64,000 bases of DNA from Ananas comosus (Eukaryota; Streptophyta; Magnoliopsida; Poales; Bromeliaceae): positions 5,227,481-5,291,480 of the forward strand of contig NC_033641.1 in NCBI RefSeq assembly GCF_001540865.1, in the 5' to 3' direction. Both the position numbers and the translations under genes were made by a program. This document shows, in pieces, positions 32,548 through 44,000 of this stretch (positions are counted from its first letter, which is position 1; each line of letters begins with the position of its first letter). The notes beneath the pieces are model-generated. The model was not told the DNA's origin, ran no database searches, and was given only the letters and a program-made list of their open reading frames with translations.

Positions 32548-33300
32548 TGTAACATACCGAACTTCTACGATAGTAAAATCTTGGTGAGAACTAGCTTAAA
32601 AAACTATTAAAATAGTTCCGGCGAAGTTCGGGGAGCATTCGAGTGTTTTCGGTGCGAGTTGGGCACGACAACGGAACTCGGAAGACTATGTTGGACTTTG
32701 GCCTAATCCGGCAAAGTATAATTAAGAGGATGTTTTAAAATGCTCAGAGCGAGCTCGTGAACGCGTAGAGAGTGGTGGATCGAACCCTCAGGTGCTTGGT
32801 GGGGTTTGGCGCGCTTCCAACTCGAGGTTTGCGTTTGGTTAAAAGTTTAGAATTTGTGTTAAATCCTTTAAGAATGATGTTCTAGAGATCCCTAGATGGT
32901 TCTAAAGCTAGATAAACATGTTTCTCCATGAATTTTTGGGGTATTTAGAGAAATGGAAAACTAGGGTTTGAAAATTGGAGATTTTGGGGTTTAAGGGTTT
33001 TGAACCTAATTGATATCCTAATTCTCTAATATTTGAAGGATAGAGGAGAGCCCTAGACAACTCTAGGTTGGAATTCGGTAAGCGTTCGGTGGTCGATTGC
33101 GAGTTCGAGCCGAACCGGGCGACGTGTGCCGCGGGAGCCCGATTGCAAGTGTCTACAAGCAATCGGAAGCAATGCGAGATGGGTTGTGCTTCACCAAAGT
33201 GATTAGGTCACTTCCATGCCAAAGAGTGAAGTATGTTTTTGATATTGTTGTTGATGCATGTAATGATAGTTTAATTGTAATTGTGGATGCATGAGATATA
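32548..33300 (+). mobile_element. Truncated 3' LTR of the Ty3/gypsy element
   Basis: Starts TGTAACATACCGAACTTC after the purine tract. The part at 33093-33300 matches the 5' LTR remnant at 24240-24450. It stops at a foldback element (33301) and is not seen to resume beyond it. No gene. Confidence 0.75.
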
Positions 33301-34834
33301 GGGTAAATTGCATTGTTACCCCTGAACTTTTGGCAAAGTTTCACTTTACCCCTCGAACTATTAAAATAGACATCTAACACCCTAAACTCTAATATTTCAT
33401 TCATGTTACCCCTTCCATCAGTTTTCCGTCAAGCTCCGTTAGCCGAAAACTGACGGAAGGGGTAAAACGAATAAAATATTAGAGTTTAGGGTGTTAGATG
33501 TCTATTTTAGGAGTTTGGGGGGTTAAGTGAAACTCGCCAAAAGTTCAGAAAGTAACAGTGTAATTTACCCCCTAGGACTCTTGACTATAAATTATTTTAT
33601 TATAATATGTTACTTATGGATTGACTACTACCTCTCAAGTTAGTGATCATACTTGATTTTGAATTTATATATATTTTTTATTTTAAAATAAATCATACCA
33701 TAATTTATTCTGCATTTTGTTGTAATAAAATAAAAGCGAAATAAATGAATTAGAGTGGCTTAAAGATAAGAAAAGAGCGATACTAACTACCTACGATACT
33801 CGAACACTCTACTGTCCTGATGTACTCGCTAATATGGCTGATTTACAATAGGTGTCCTCACTAGGATATAGAGATTTTAATTCTCAGTTAATTTTCTGTA
33901 ATACTCGTTTGTCCCTTTTATCTTTAGAAGCATTGTAATAGAAAATGCACTTATTTTCTATGAAACTATGCACTGTAATTTTATTGTTGCCTAAAATAAA
34001 ATTTTTGTACTTCATTTCAACTAATTATAAATTTTTAATATAAAAATATAAAATAATATTTTATTAGAAAATGCACTTATTTCCTATGAAACTATGCAAT
34101 ATAATTTTATTGTAGCTTAAAATAAAATTTTTGTGCTTCATTTCAGCCAATTAAAACTTTTTAATATAAAAATATAAAATAATATTTTATAATACTTTTG
34201 AACAATACTTCTAAAGATAAAAGCGACAATCGAGTACTACAGAAAATTAACTGAGAATTAAAATCTCTATATTCGAGTGAGGATACCTATTGTAAATCAA
34301 CCATATTAGTAAGTACACTAGAAGAATAGAGTGTTCGTACATCGTAGGTAGTTAGTATCGCTCTTTTCTTATCTTTAAACCACTCTAATTCATTTCTTTC
34401 GATTTTATTTTATTACAATAAAATGTAGGATAAATTATAGTATGATTTATTTTAGGAGAAAAAATATATATAAATTCAAAATCAAGCATGATCACTAATT
34501 TGAGAGTTAGTAGTCAATCCATAAGTAATATATTATAATAAAATAATTTATAGTCAAGAGTCCTAGGGGATAAATTGCACTGCTACCTCCTGAACTTTTG
34601 GCGAGTTTCACTTAACCGCTCAAACTCCTAAAATAGACATCTAACACCCTAAACTCTAATATTTCATTCGTTTTACCCCTTCCGTCAGTTTTCGGTTAAC
34701 GGAGCTTGACGAAAAACTAACGGAAAGGGGTAATATGAATGAAATATTAGAGTTTAGGCTGTTACATGTCCACTTTAGGAGTTCTAGGGGTAAAGTGAAA
34801 CTTCACAAAAAGTTCAGGGGGTAACAATGCAATT

Positions 34835-34839
<5 letters not shown>
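33301..34839. mobile_element. 1.5-kb foldback element built from palindromic MITEs
   Basis: The whole 1539 bp is an inverted repeat. Each end (33301-33570 and about 34567-34839) is itself a ~270-bp near-perfect palindrome with terminal GGGTAAATTGCATTGTTACC. The middle (33571-34566) has long inverted arms starting CCTAGGACTCTTGACTATAA, and its centre holds two ~125-bp tandem copies (33938-34055 and 34060-34190) starting GAAAATGCACTTATTT. No coding sequence. The superfamily is unresolved; ends like these are common among plant foldback MITEs. If transcribed it would form a very long double-stranded RNA. Confidence 0.85.

Positions 34840-34908
<69 letters not shown>
34840..34908. repeat. (TA)n microsatellite
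   Basis: About 65 bases of pure AT dinucleotide repeat between the foldback element and a MITE. A likely insertion hotspot. Confidence 0.95.
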
Positions 34909-34911
<3 letters not shown>

Positions 34912-35452
34912 TCCGACTGCTATACTCTGATGAGTACGATCGCCCTCGTACTCATAAGTTGGTTTCGATGATAGAGCTTCCGAATCGACGATCCACACCG
35001 TTAAACGTTATCTAGAGCATTTAAAACATGTAGAAATCAAATTTTATAATTTTTCAACATCATTTACCTTACAATCAAAAGTTCACAAAATTGACAATTT
35101 TAACGGCCGGTATGTGATACTTACTAGTTTGACGGTTTAAAAGAATCGGAATAGCTTGAATTTTTGATAGAAAATTCTATTCACTACCTAGATAAAGATC
35201 AATAACCCCGATCTTAAATTGAAGGATCCGATCATCTATTTTTAGGACGTTGTTCGATTTTGACCATTCATTTTATACCCGCTTGATGAACTTTATAATG
35301 ATTTCTAAAAATTACGAAATTTATTTTTTAGAAGTTTCAAATACTCTATATCATATTTAACGGTGTGGATCGTCGATTCGGAAGCCCAAACATCGAAAAC
35401 AACTTATGAATACGAAGGGCTCTATACTCATAAGAGTATAGTAGCCCTACTC
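34909..35452. mobile_element. MITE family B, 544 bp
   Basis: Terminal inverted repeats GAGTCCGACTGCTATACTCT (left) and its relative AGAGTATAGTAGCCCTACTC (right), lying in TA-rich DNA. Subterminal sequence (GATAGAGCTTCCGAATCGAC ... GTGGATCGTCGATTCGGAAG) is also inverted. Related copies are at 54290-54830, 54845-55393, 55400-55662, 57930-58480 and in CIP111 intron 3. No coding sequence. Confidence 0.8.
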
Positions 35453-35469
35453 TATATATATATATATAA

Positions 35470-35683
35470 TTGAGCTAGAATACTTTCAAAAGTACCAATT
35501 CCTTTGTGCTTTTGAGTTTCTAGCCCTTGGATCTACTTCTTGATTACTAATAACCTTTGGATCAAATACTATTCCACCTACCACCACCTACCACTATCAT
35601 CTCAACCCTACATCTCTCCATCCAATGGCTAAAAACTCAAAAGCACGAACCCCTTAGTGCTTTTGAGAGTATTCTAGCTCAAA
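35470..35683. mobile_element. MITE family D, 214 bp
   Basis: Terminal inverted repeats starting TTGAGCTAGAATACT at both ends, extending over more than 25 bases with few mismatches (35470 and 35683). Flanked by AT and CT/AT simple repeats (35685-35720). Confidence 0.8.
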
Positions 35684-35719
<36 letters not shown>

Positions 35720-35720
<1 letters not shown>

Positions 35721-35825
35721 GTATGAGTCCGGCTACTATACTCTTATGAGTACGATCGCTCTCGTACTCATAGATTGTTTTCGATGATAGAGCTTCCGAA
35801 TCGACTCTTATGAGTCCGGCTACTA
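35720..35825. mobile_element. Short deletion derivative of MITE family B
   Basis: Carries the family B left end (GAGTCCGGCTACTATACTC, GATAGAGCTTCCGAATCGA) joined directly to a terminal repeat fragment ACTCTTATGAGTCCGGC. Confidence 0.6.
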
Positions 35826-35977
35826 TTCGGCTCGCTCGAGCTCGACTCGAATTAATTTCAAGTCGAGCTTGAGCCTAAATTTACGCTCGAAATTAATTTC
35901 AAGCCAAGTTTGAGTATTAACGGGCTCGTTCGAATTAGGCTCGAAAAGCTCGAAATATATATGTATACATATATATA

Positions 35978-36203
35978 GGAAAAGTCTACTATATTATTAA
36001 TAGTACCAACCACTTGCTATTAGGTTTTCGGCCCTTGGATGAAGGGATGTGCCATTAGGATGATAGTGATTTCCTAGAGTTGAGTGGGTGGTTAGTTGAA
36101 TAGTATGATCTATTGAGTGAAACTGGTCAAACGGATAGATCTAACAGCAAAAAATTCGACAGCACTAAGTATTTGGTATTATCGATAATATAGTAGCCGG
36201 ACT
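35978..36203. mobile_element. MITE family C, copy 1
   Basis: Inverted ends around CTACTATATTATTAATAGTA and TATTATCGATAATATAGTAG. Internal motif GAGTGGGTGGTTAGTTGAAT is shared with the other copies. Confidence 0.7.
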
Positions 36204-36299
36204 CTCTCTCTATATATAGTCGGGCTATTATATTATCTATAGTACTAATTATTTTGTGATATCGAGTTTTCTGCCGTTAGATCTATCTATAAATATAAA

Positions 36300-36525
36300 G
36301 TTCGACTACTATACTATCGATAATACCAAGCATTTGGTACTATCGAATTTTCTACCGTTAGATCTACCCTTTTGGTCATTTTCATCCGTTAGATCATACT
36401 ATTCAATTACCCACCTCCTCAACCCTAGGGGACTACTATCATCCTGACCACACATCCCTTCATTTAAGGGCCGAAAACCTAATAGTAAGTAGTTGATACT
36501 ATTAATAATATTGTAACCTAATTCT
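36300..36525. mobile_element. MITE family C, copy 2 (opposite orientation)
   Basis: Starts CTACTATACTATCGATAATA. Internal CCGTTAGATCTACCCTTTTG and CTATTCAATTACCCACC are the reverse complement of copy 1 motifs. A short further fragment lies at 36215-36295. Confidence 0.7.
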
Positions 36526-36534
36526 ATATATATA

Positions 36535-36755
36535 GGCTAGGACTACTATATTCTTATGAGTATAGACCCCTTTATACTTATAAATTTTTTCGTCATTGGA
36601 TGTGCAATTAGGATAATAGTGGTCCCCTAAGATTGAGTGGGTGGTTAGTTGAATAGTATGATTTACGGATGGAAACGGTCAAAAGTATAGATCTGGCGAT
36701 AAAAAACTTATGAGTATAAAGGGGTTTATACTAATAGAGTAGAGTAATCGAACTC
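36535..36755. mobile_element. MITE family C, copy 3
   Basis: Ends ACTACTATATTCTTATGAGT and ACTAATAGAGTAGAGTAATC, internal GAGTGGGTGGTTAGTTGAAT. The ends have exchanged towards family B-type ATGAGTATA sequence. Confidence 0.65.
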
Positions 36756-37232
36756 TCTCTATATATAATTATATATAATATATATTTTAATAATATAAAT
36801 TTATATTATGTATTTTAATTATATGTATTAAAATTTAGATTATTGGGCCCATAAAATCAAACCAGCAAAATCCTATTTTAATTGCTCTCTCTCTCTCTTT
36901 TCCACTCGCTCATAGAGTTATTTTTCCTAATTTTTTAATATTATAATATCGTATTTCATGTATTCATTTGGTATGTTGAGCTATTCGACATTTTTTGCAT
37001 CGAATTTTAAATAATATTTTATAAAAATTAAACTATAGATTGCACGATGTTAAGAATTTCAAGCAGCTCATTTAGGGCTTGAGCTCACTCGACTCGAAAT
37101 TAGGCTCGCTCGAGCTCGCTCGAATTAATTTCAAGCCGAGCTTGAGGCTAAATTTAGGTTCGAAATTAATTTCAAGCCAAGCTTGAGCTGAGGTAAGCTC
37201 GCTCGAGCTCGGCTCGTTTCCACCCCTATTCT

Positions 37233-38099
37233 AAATAGTAAAAACAATTTTGTATAAAATTTTTATCATATTTGATTGTTTTATACAATTAAATTCACAA
37301 ACGCATCACATCAGCTATTAAAATTATCAATTTTGAAACCTTTTGATCACCAGCCAAATAATGTCAAAAAATTATAAAATTTAGTTTATTACCGATTAAT
37401 AAAAAACCAAAAGGTCAGTTTGGTGCCGTTGCCACATTTTTTGATTTTTTTTTTTTTTAAGAGACAGTATACATTCTAGACTAGTTTGAGACTGCGGTGT
37501 CCAAACACGCCAACTTTAACTTTCATATTTTAAAAAGCTCAACAACTCCAAAAGAGCTTTGGACTTTCATCCTCCCATGCTATGAAATGATGTTAGGAAC
37601 TATCAGCGGCAAAGTACACATCACCATTTTATAGCACTAGAGAGGTATTTATCATATTTTTTTGGTCTTCAAAAGCACCCGAAAGTTGGTAGTTTTGGCA
37701 GGAGATTCCAAGCCTAGACCTGTATGTAACAGAGCATGTGGTAAAACGGAATTCTTGCAAGTCCATGTATCCAAGGCATTTGTTTGACGACCAAAAATAT
37801 TAATTAAAAAAACAGAAAAAGCATAGTAGTAGCTTTTTCTTTACGTTTCTACATTTTTCTTTAAAGGCTGTCTTTCGGCATTTAGCCGGATTGCATTACA
37901 AGCTGCCCAAAGATGATAGAGTAGAAAGTCCATCTATCGGCACATCCAACCATATAAAACTTTGTTTTATAAAAGCCAAAAAAGGGCAACTATACCACAC
38001 GAGGTATTATATAATTAAATATTAGAGGGGAAAAAAGAAAGAATGGCTGCCTCGAAGGATGAAGAATAAGTAACAGTAAGTTACCCAGGTAGATACACC
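37233..38099. other. 3' flank of CIP111
   Basis: The part nearest 38100 is presumably the CIP111 3' UTR; no unambiguous polyadenylation signal could be fixed. The segment 37300-37420 resembles the middle of MITE family B (GATCACCAGCCAAATAATG, AAAATTATAAAATTTAGTTT). Otherwise I see nothing. Confidence 0.5.
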
Positions 38100-41000
38100 T
38101 CAGATCGATCCATCATCAACAAACCTCTCAAACTGTGCAGCAAGCTCTTCATAGAATTGGACATTTGATGGTTGTACCCTACTGAGTGCGATCTTAAAAT
38201 GCCTCATAGACGCTTCAGATATATCAAGGCTCTCCTGGTGAAATTCATAATCTACCATCAAAAAATTTATCAAATAAACAGAAACTATAAATAGCATGCG
38301 CTCCCCAGTATATTGTATGACGTCCAGTTTTTCCCACAAATTCGACAATTTTCCAGACTATAAAAATGAATCAAACTGAATATGAATAAGTAAACTGACA
38401 TACTTCTAGTGCTGCAATGCCAGCCTCCCTGCAAACAAGCTTTATATCTGCCCCAGTATAGCCTTCTGCAAGATTAGCAAGTTCTTTTATGTCGACATCA
38501 ACAGCGCGGGGCATGCTTCGCATATGGATGCCGAAAATTTCTTCCCGGTCTACTTCATCAGGTGGGTGGACATTTAGTAGCAGGTCAAAGCGGCCTGGTC
38601 AAACCAGTATATTTATGTGAGTCACCTAGTGTTGTCAGCTCTACTAGGAATAACTGAAGTTTACAGATCTAAAAATAAAAAAAAAAAGAAAAGAAAAAGA
38701 ATATGCTTCTCAGCATGAAACTTGAAAATAGTCTTTCACTATGGAACCTGGCCTCAGAAGGGCATGATCAATTTTGTCGGGACGGTTTGTAGCAGCAATA
38801 ACTGTAATGCCAACTCTTCGATCCAAACCTGTAGCAGTCAATCAGCTGAGAACATCATCAAGCTCAATCATGCAACGAATCATAATATGACACTTCACTA
38901 TTTAGCTGTTTGTGATGTGCGTGACACTTGCAAGAGAAGAAGAGAAAGGGAGGGAAGGAGTCATCCACGCTAATTATTATGTTCAAGTCCAATATATGCA
39001 TCCATACAAAATCAATACATAATGCAAGATAGAAATTTAGATTCCATAATCAGAAAACTAATAACACAATAAGAAAGAATAACTATTAAAGCAACAGTAT
39101 TTTATTTTTCATTTCTTCGGGTACCTTATTAAATACCCGAGAAGACAGCATATAAAGGTCGCCAAGTAATGATAAGTGCAAACAAAGTTACTCTGGTGTT
39201 TGCCCACATTTTATCTTAAATATAACAAGTTCCAGATAGATACTAAATACAACAATAACCCACTTACCATCCATTTCCACTAGCAACTGACTAACAACCC
39301 TGTCAGCGACAGAAATGCTGTCATTTTCACGCCCACGAGTTACCGCGAGTCCATCTATCTCATCAAAGAATATAATTGCTGGAGCATTTGCTCTAGCCTT
39401 TGCAAACAATGATCTTACTGCTTTCTCTGAATCCCCAACCCATTTGCTGAAAAGTTCAGGGCCCTTCACTGCAAGAAAATTTAACTTCGCTTCAGAAGCT
39501 ACAGCACGGGCCATCAACGTCTTACTGCAACCCGGAGGGCCAATCATAAGTAATCCTCTGGGAGGACTAATCCCTAAGCACTCGAATAATTCTGGATTTA
39601 TTTGTGGCCATTGGACTGCTTCGATCAACTGCTTCTTGACTTTGGTTTGACCACCCACATCTTCCCAACAGACATATGGAAGTTCAAACTTTACCTGACG
39701 AAGTGCAAAAAAAGAAAAAAAAGTTATTCATTAGAATGTTTATATTGGTTTGTCCAGATGAAAAGTATTCATCTAGTGGTTTTATGGGCATAGTGTATGT
39801 TATACAAATGCTGATTCCTATGTGATGTGCCCATAAGAAACTGGTTACTGCTACCCAACTATCAAATTCAAGTATGTACAATAAAAGCAGTGAACCATGT
39901 CTAGTATATTAACTTGAAATCCATAAAGCAGGCTTGTAAAAAGGGTTGTTCAGAGAGACAGCCTAATGATGGCCCCTGCCTAGTTTATAGATCAGAAGTC
40001 TCACCATAAATGTCCATTGCTCACAGATTTGATGATTACTATAAATTTTGTAGAGGTTGAATCATGTATGAAAAAAATGAGGTTCAAAGATTAAAAAAGT
40101 GAACAGAAACATGCGAAAGAGGTTCGTCAATGGCCAACACCAATACAAAGGTCATTTAGTATGAACCATAAGACCAGCTAGACATGAACAGGGCAAAATT
40201 AATTGAGGTGGGCGAGAAGCTACCTCTCGCATGGAGCTGGGCCTCACTTTCATCTTCGCCTTCTTGAAATCTCCGATGGTAACTTTAAGTTGCGTCTCTT
40301 CTTTCATTTCATCAGCTCCACAAGAAACAGAACATTTGGAGAGTGGTAAAGACAAATAGTCTATTTGCTTTTCGACACCAGATGGCTGCTTACCAGCTAC
40401 TTTTTCAAGTTGCATAAATGAGTTTCCATGGTTTTCTCGTTTTGACCTGATGTAGCGGCGAAGAGCATTCATTGCAGCCTCATTGCAAAGTGCAGCCAGA
40501 TCAGCGCCTACAAACCCATGTGCAGCTAAAGCCAGAGACTGGATTTCAGCATTACTAAGCGAATGAGCCTTTGAACTCAGGATGGTGCAAAGTATCTCAA
40601 ACCTCTGCTCTGGAGACGGTACTCCTGCATGTCAGTCCAGCCAAAAATGGAGTTAGTATCCATTAGCCAAATTAAACCAAAAGATCTTGAATGTCACTTC
40701 GCCTCCCATATGGAAAACATATAGTAAATTATAAACTAACTTTCTTAGTAAGCTTCACACAAATCCTAAACATTATTAAATTGTTATTGAGGAAATACCG
40801 ACATATAGAATGGCACTTTAGATGAGCTATTTGAGTAGTGTTGTTCAATAAGAGCACTATTTGAGTAGCATTATTCAGAGAAGCACGAATAACATTTTCA
40901 CCAAAATCCCTCCCAACTCCTCTCCATAAAGTTGGGCTCAAAAGCTCATTTTAGCTTTCCGCCATAGCGGAAGCTCCAAACTTTTCTATATGCCAAACGC

Positions 41001-44000
41001 TCCACTAACAACGACTACAGCTGAAATCAAAACCAAAGCTAGAATAAGCCACCCCAGAAGCTGAGGCTGCAAAAGCTCAATTTCAAGCTTCTATTTCTAT
41101 AGAAAGAAGCTGTTAGGGAATACAAATATGGTGATTCCCCTAATAGCACTACTCACACAGCACTTCATCGAAACTATAGTACACTACAACAAAACCAAAC
41201 AAGCCTTAATAGGAAATATGAGAAAATACATCATACTTCCGGGATCTATCTTGATTACAAGATCATTTTTAATGCATATATAAGAGAACAATGAAACATA
41301 GTGGAACTTCACTTATCTGCTAAAAGTGCCAATCTGCTAAGGTCTTGTAAGATACTCCATGACATACACAAACAAGAAATTTCTAGTAAATATAAATGCA
41401 CTGGAAATTATGCAACTTCCAAGGAGAATTTTGTTCCGTTAAATTATCAGCATTAAAAATCTTCTAGCTCCCAAAATTTACACATCTAATCCAAAATCAA
41501 AAAGTTCAGCTCAAAAAGGAAAACTGCGCTTTTTATCAAACTACTACTTGAGCATCATTTTTCTCATTATTTGTTTGTTGAACCAAAGATTTAAGTGCCT
41601 ATCAGCACGTACTGTATCCACCGTGCCGTATCGTGCCAGCAAGATATCGGCACGATACAACCTCCGTGCCAATGACACAACTCAAAACCCTCTATTCTTT
41701 AAATCAGTAAGTAATTTGCTTATAAAAGTTCAAAAGATTTGATAAAAGTACATAATAAATTATTGACATATTTTGTTGCTAACGAAAATAAAAATTTCAT
41801 GCCATTACATGTCGGCACACATACATTTTTTGTGACCAACACGCATCGGCACGACCCGACACGCACCGTGCCGTACCGTGCCAGCAAGTTTCCGGCACGA
41901 CCCCGTGCCACGACACTTAAATCCTTGTGTTGAACCATTTTCAATGTTCCCATAACAAGCTTAAATAAAGTGAATTACAAGTTAAATAAAGTGAATTACA
42001 AGATATAAACAATTTTTTAAAAAAATATGAAAATAAAGAAGTTGCATGACTACCTATTTCAATTTCTTGATCTAATCTTCCAGGGCGTCTCAAAGCAGGA
42101 TCAATACTATCAGGGCGATTCGTAGCAGCAATCACAAGCAAGTGATCAATTCTTTTTATCTCATCCATCAACTGTGATAGAGTTACGACCATTCTAGATG
42201 ACAAGTCCTCTCCCCCATCTTCCCGTGATAGAGCAATTGCATCAAACTCATCTATAAACACCTTAAGGAAAACAAAGCTATCAACGTTGCATGCACAAGA
42301 GAGCAAAAACCTGTTTCTATCACTGATTGTGAAACTTCCAAAGAGAAAATCAACATATCCATCATGAAACAATTTTACAAATTCATAAAAAAAAAAAAAG
42401 AAGGATCGCCAAAGTAGTTCGAGATGTAGAGGTGGTGATCCAAACATAAATAATGTGCAAGAACCACCGCCAAAATCAATGTCATTACGACAGAATCTGA
42501 AGAATTTGTGAATAACATATACATATAGAAAGTGCAACAAATTATACAATCTAAGTAAAAATTAAGCTTTAAAGGATTACTCAATTTACTATGCAAGGAA
42601 CAAAACATAGATGATAGGTAAAACTAAAGAGATAATGGTAAGCTGATAGAAAAAAATTTATATGGCATATTACTTAGACACTGTAGAAGAAGAAGAGAAA
42701 AAAAGTGAAAACTGAAGTGAAGAGTCTAACCACTGCAGGGGCAGCCAGCCTAGCTGAATAAAAAACATCGCACAACGCCTTCTCACTTTCTCCATAGTAC
42801 TGAGTCATGATCTCAGATCCATTGATGGAGAAAAGTTTGGCTCCAGCCTCATGGGCACAAGAAATAGCAAGAGATGTCTTTCCTGTGCCAGGCGGGCCGT
42901 GAAGAAGCACTCCTTTGAACCTGCCGCATGTAAATAATAATGACAAAACTCAAACAATGAACAGGAACAAATAAACAATTTTCTAAAATTAATAAAATAA
43001 AGGGATGTGATTTTTTAAATCATTAACCTCGTAAAGGTCCCAACATTAATCACGTTTACTAACCAAAGTGAGGTTTTTGCTAGTTTGACATTATAAAGCA
43101 ATCCAAGTCAGTTTAATTTTTGTATGAAAATTCTTGTCATCATCTACAATCAACAAGCCTGATCTTGAATTAAGGAAACTTAACCTCTACTTTCATAAGG
43201 CTAAATCATTTTTACCATCCATTTTATGGCTGCTTTAGTGCACTAGACAATGATTGTCAAAACTCATGATATTTGGTTCCTACCTACTTCAATACTCCTG
43301 ATCAAATTTAACGGCTTCGATCATCAAATTGCATACCCCATCATCAAAAATAACTTGATAGGATGAAGGTTCCATTCTCCCAACAAAATAGTCCCTGACT
43401 CTGGATAAGAATGACCAGATTATTTGTTGGACTCTATAAAAATTAGGTGAAAATTTGGCATGATTTTCTATAATAGAGAATATATAGATTGTTGTACAAG
43501 CTAAAATCTTCACAATGATTAACCATGCCACATAAGAATTTGCCAAAACATAGTTTAGACGAAGTCCTAGGAAAGTGTGAAAGGATCCGAAAGAAGTCCG
43601 TTTTCTAAGTTAGAAGTGACATCTGGTGTTAGAGATGGTTTGAAGATAAAACTGGACAAGTAATGACTAGAAGAATCCAGCACATTAAGCACTGTGTACC
43701 CAGTTGATCTCCAATTTACACAAGCACGAAATGATTATGTAATCAATGATGATACCGTAACACCCACGAGACTAAAGAGAAAATTTACAAGAGAGGATAA
43801 ACTACAATTGACAACTACTTGCATCCACAACTTCAAAGTAGTGAGTCAGAAAAGCACATAAAGAAGCTTAAAATAAAGGCCATAGGCAAGAAAAGAAACT
43901 CTAGCGATATATCAGAAAAGCCATAGTCAATATAAACTGTGTTTTTCTCTGCTACAAATTTCACGCACGTGACGATCATTATTCTTCAAAAAATATGTCA

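Larger units (their letters stand above)
35826..37232. mobile_element. hAT-like fragment with GCTCGAGC-rich ends and nested MITEs
   Basis: Right end reads GAGCTCGGCTCGTTTCCACC followed by CCTA, the mirror of the TAGGGGTGGAAACGAGCCGA end common in plant hAT elements. Both ends carry GCTCGCTCGAGCTCG and GAAATTAATTTCAAGC motifs. The left end is cut by a MITE. No transposase frame. Family C MITEs sit inside it at about 35978-36203, 36300-36525 and 36535-36755. A related right end is at 53625-53795. Confidence 0.65.

Noticed and set aside
35685..35720. CT/TA repeat as a promoter element
   Set aside because: Simple sequence between two MITEs with no gene downstream.
38722..38973. 83-residue plus-strand frame opposite CIP111
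   Set aside because: Antisense to exon 8 and its flanking introns. Shadow of the real gene.
39315..39650. 111-residue plus-strand frame
   Set aside because: Exact antisense of CIP111 exon 7 (D2 Walker region).
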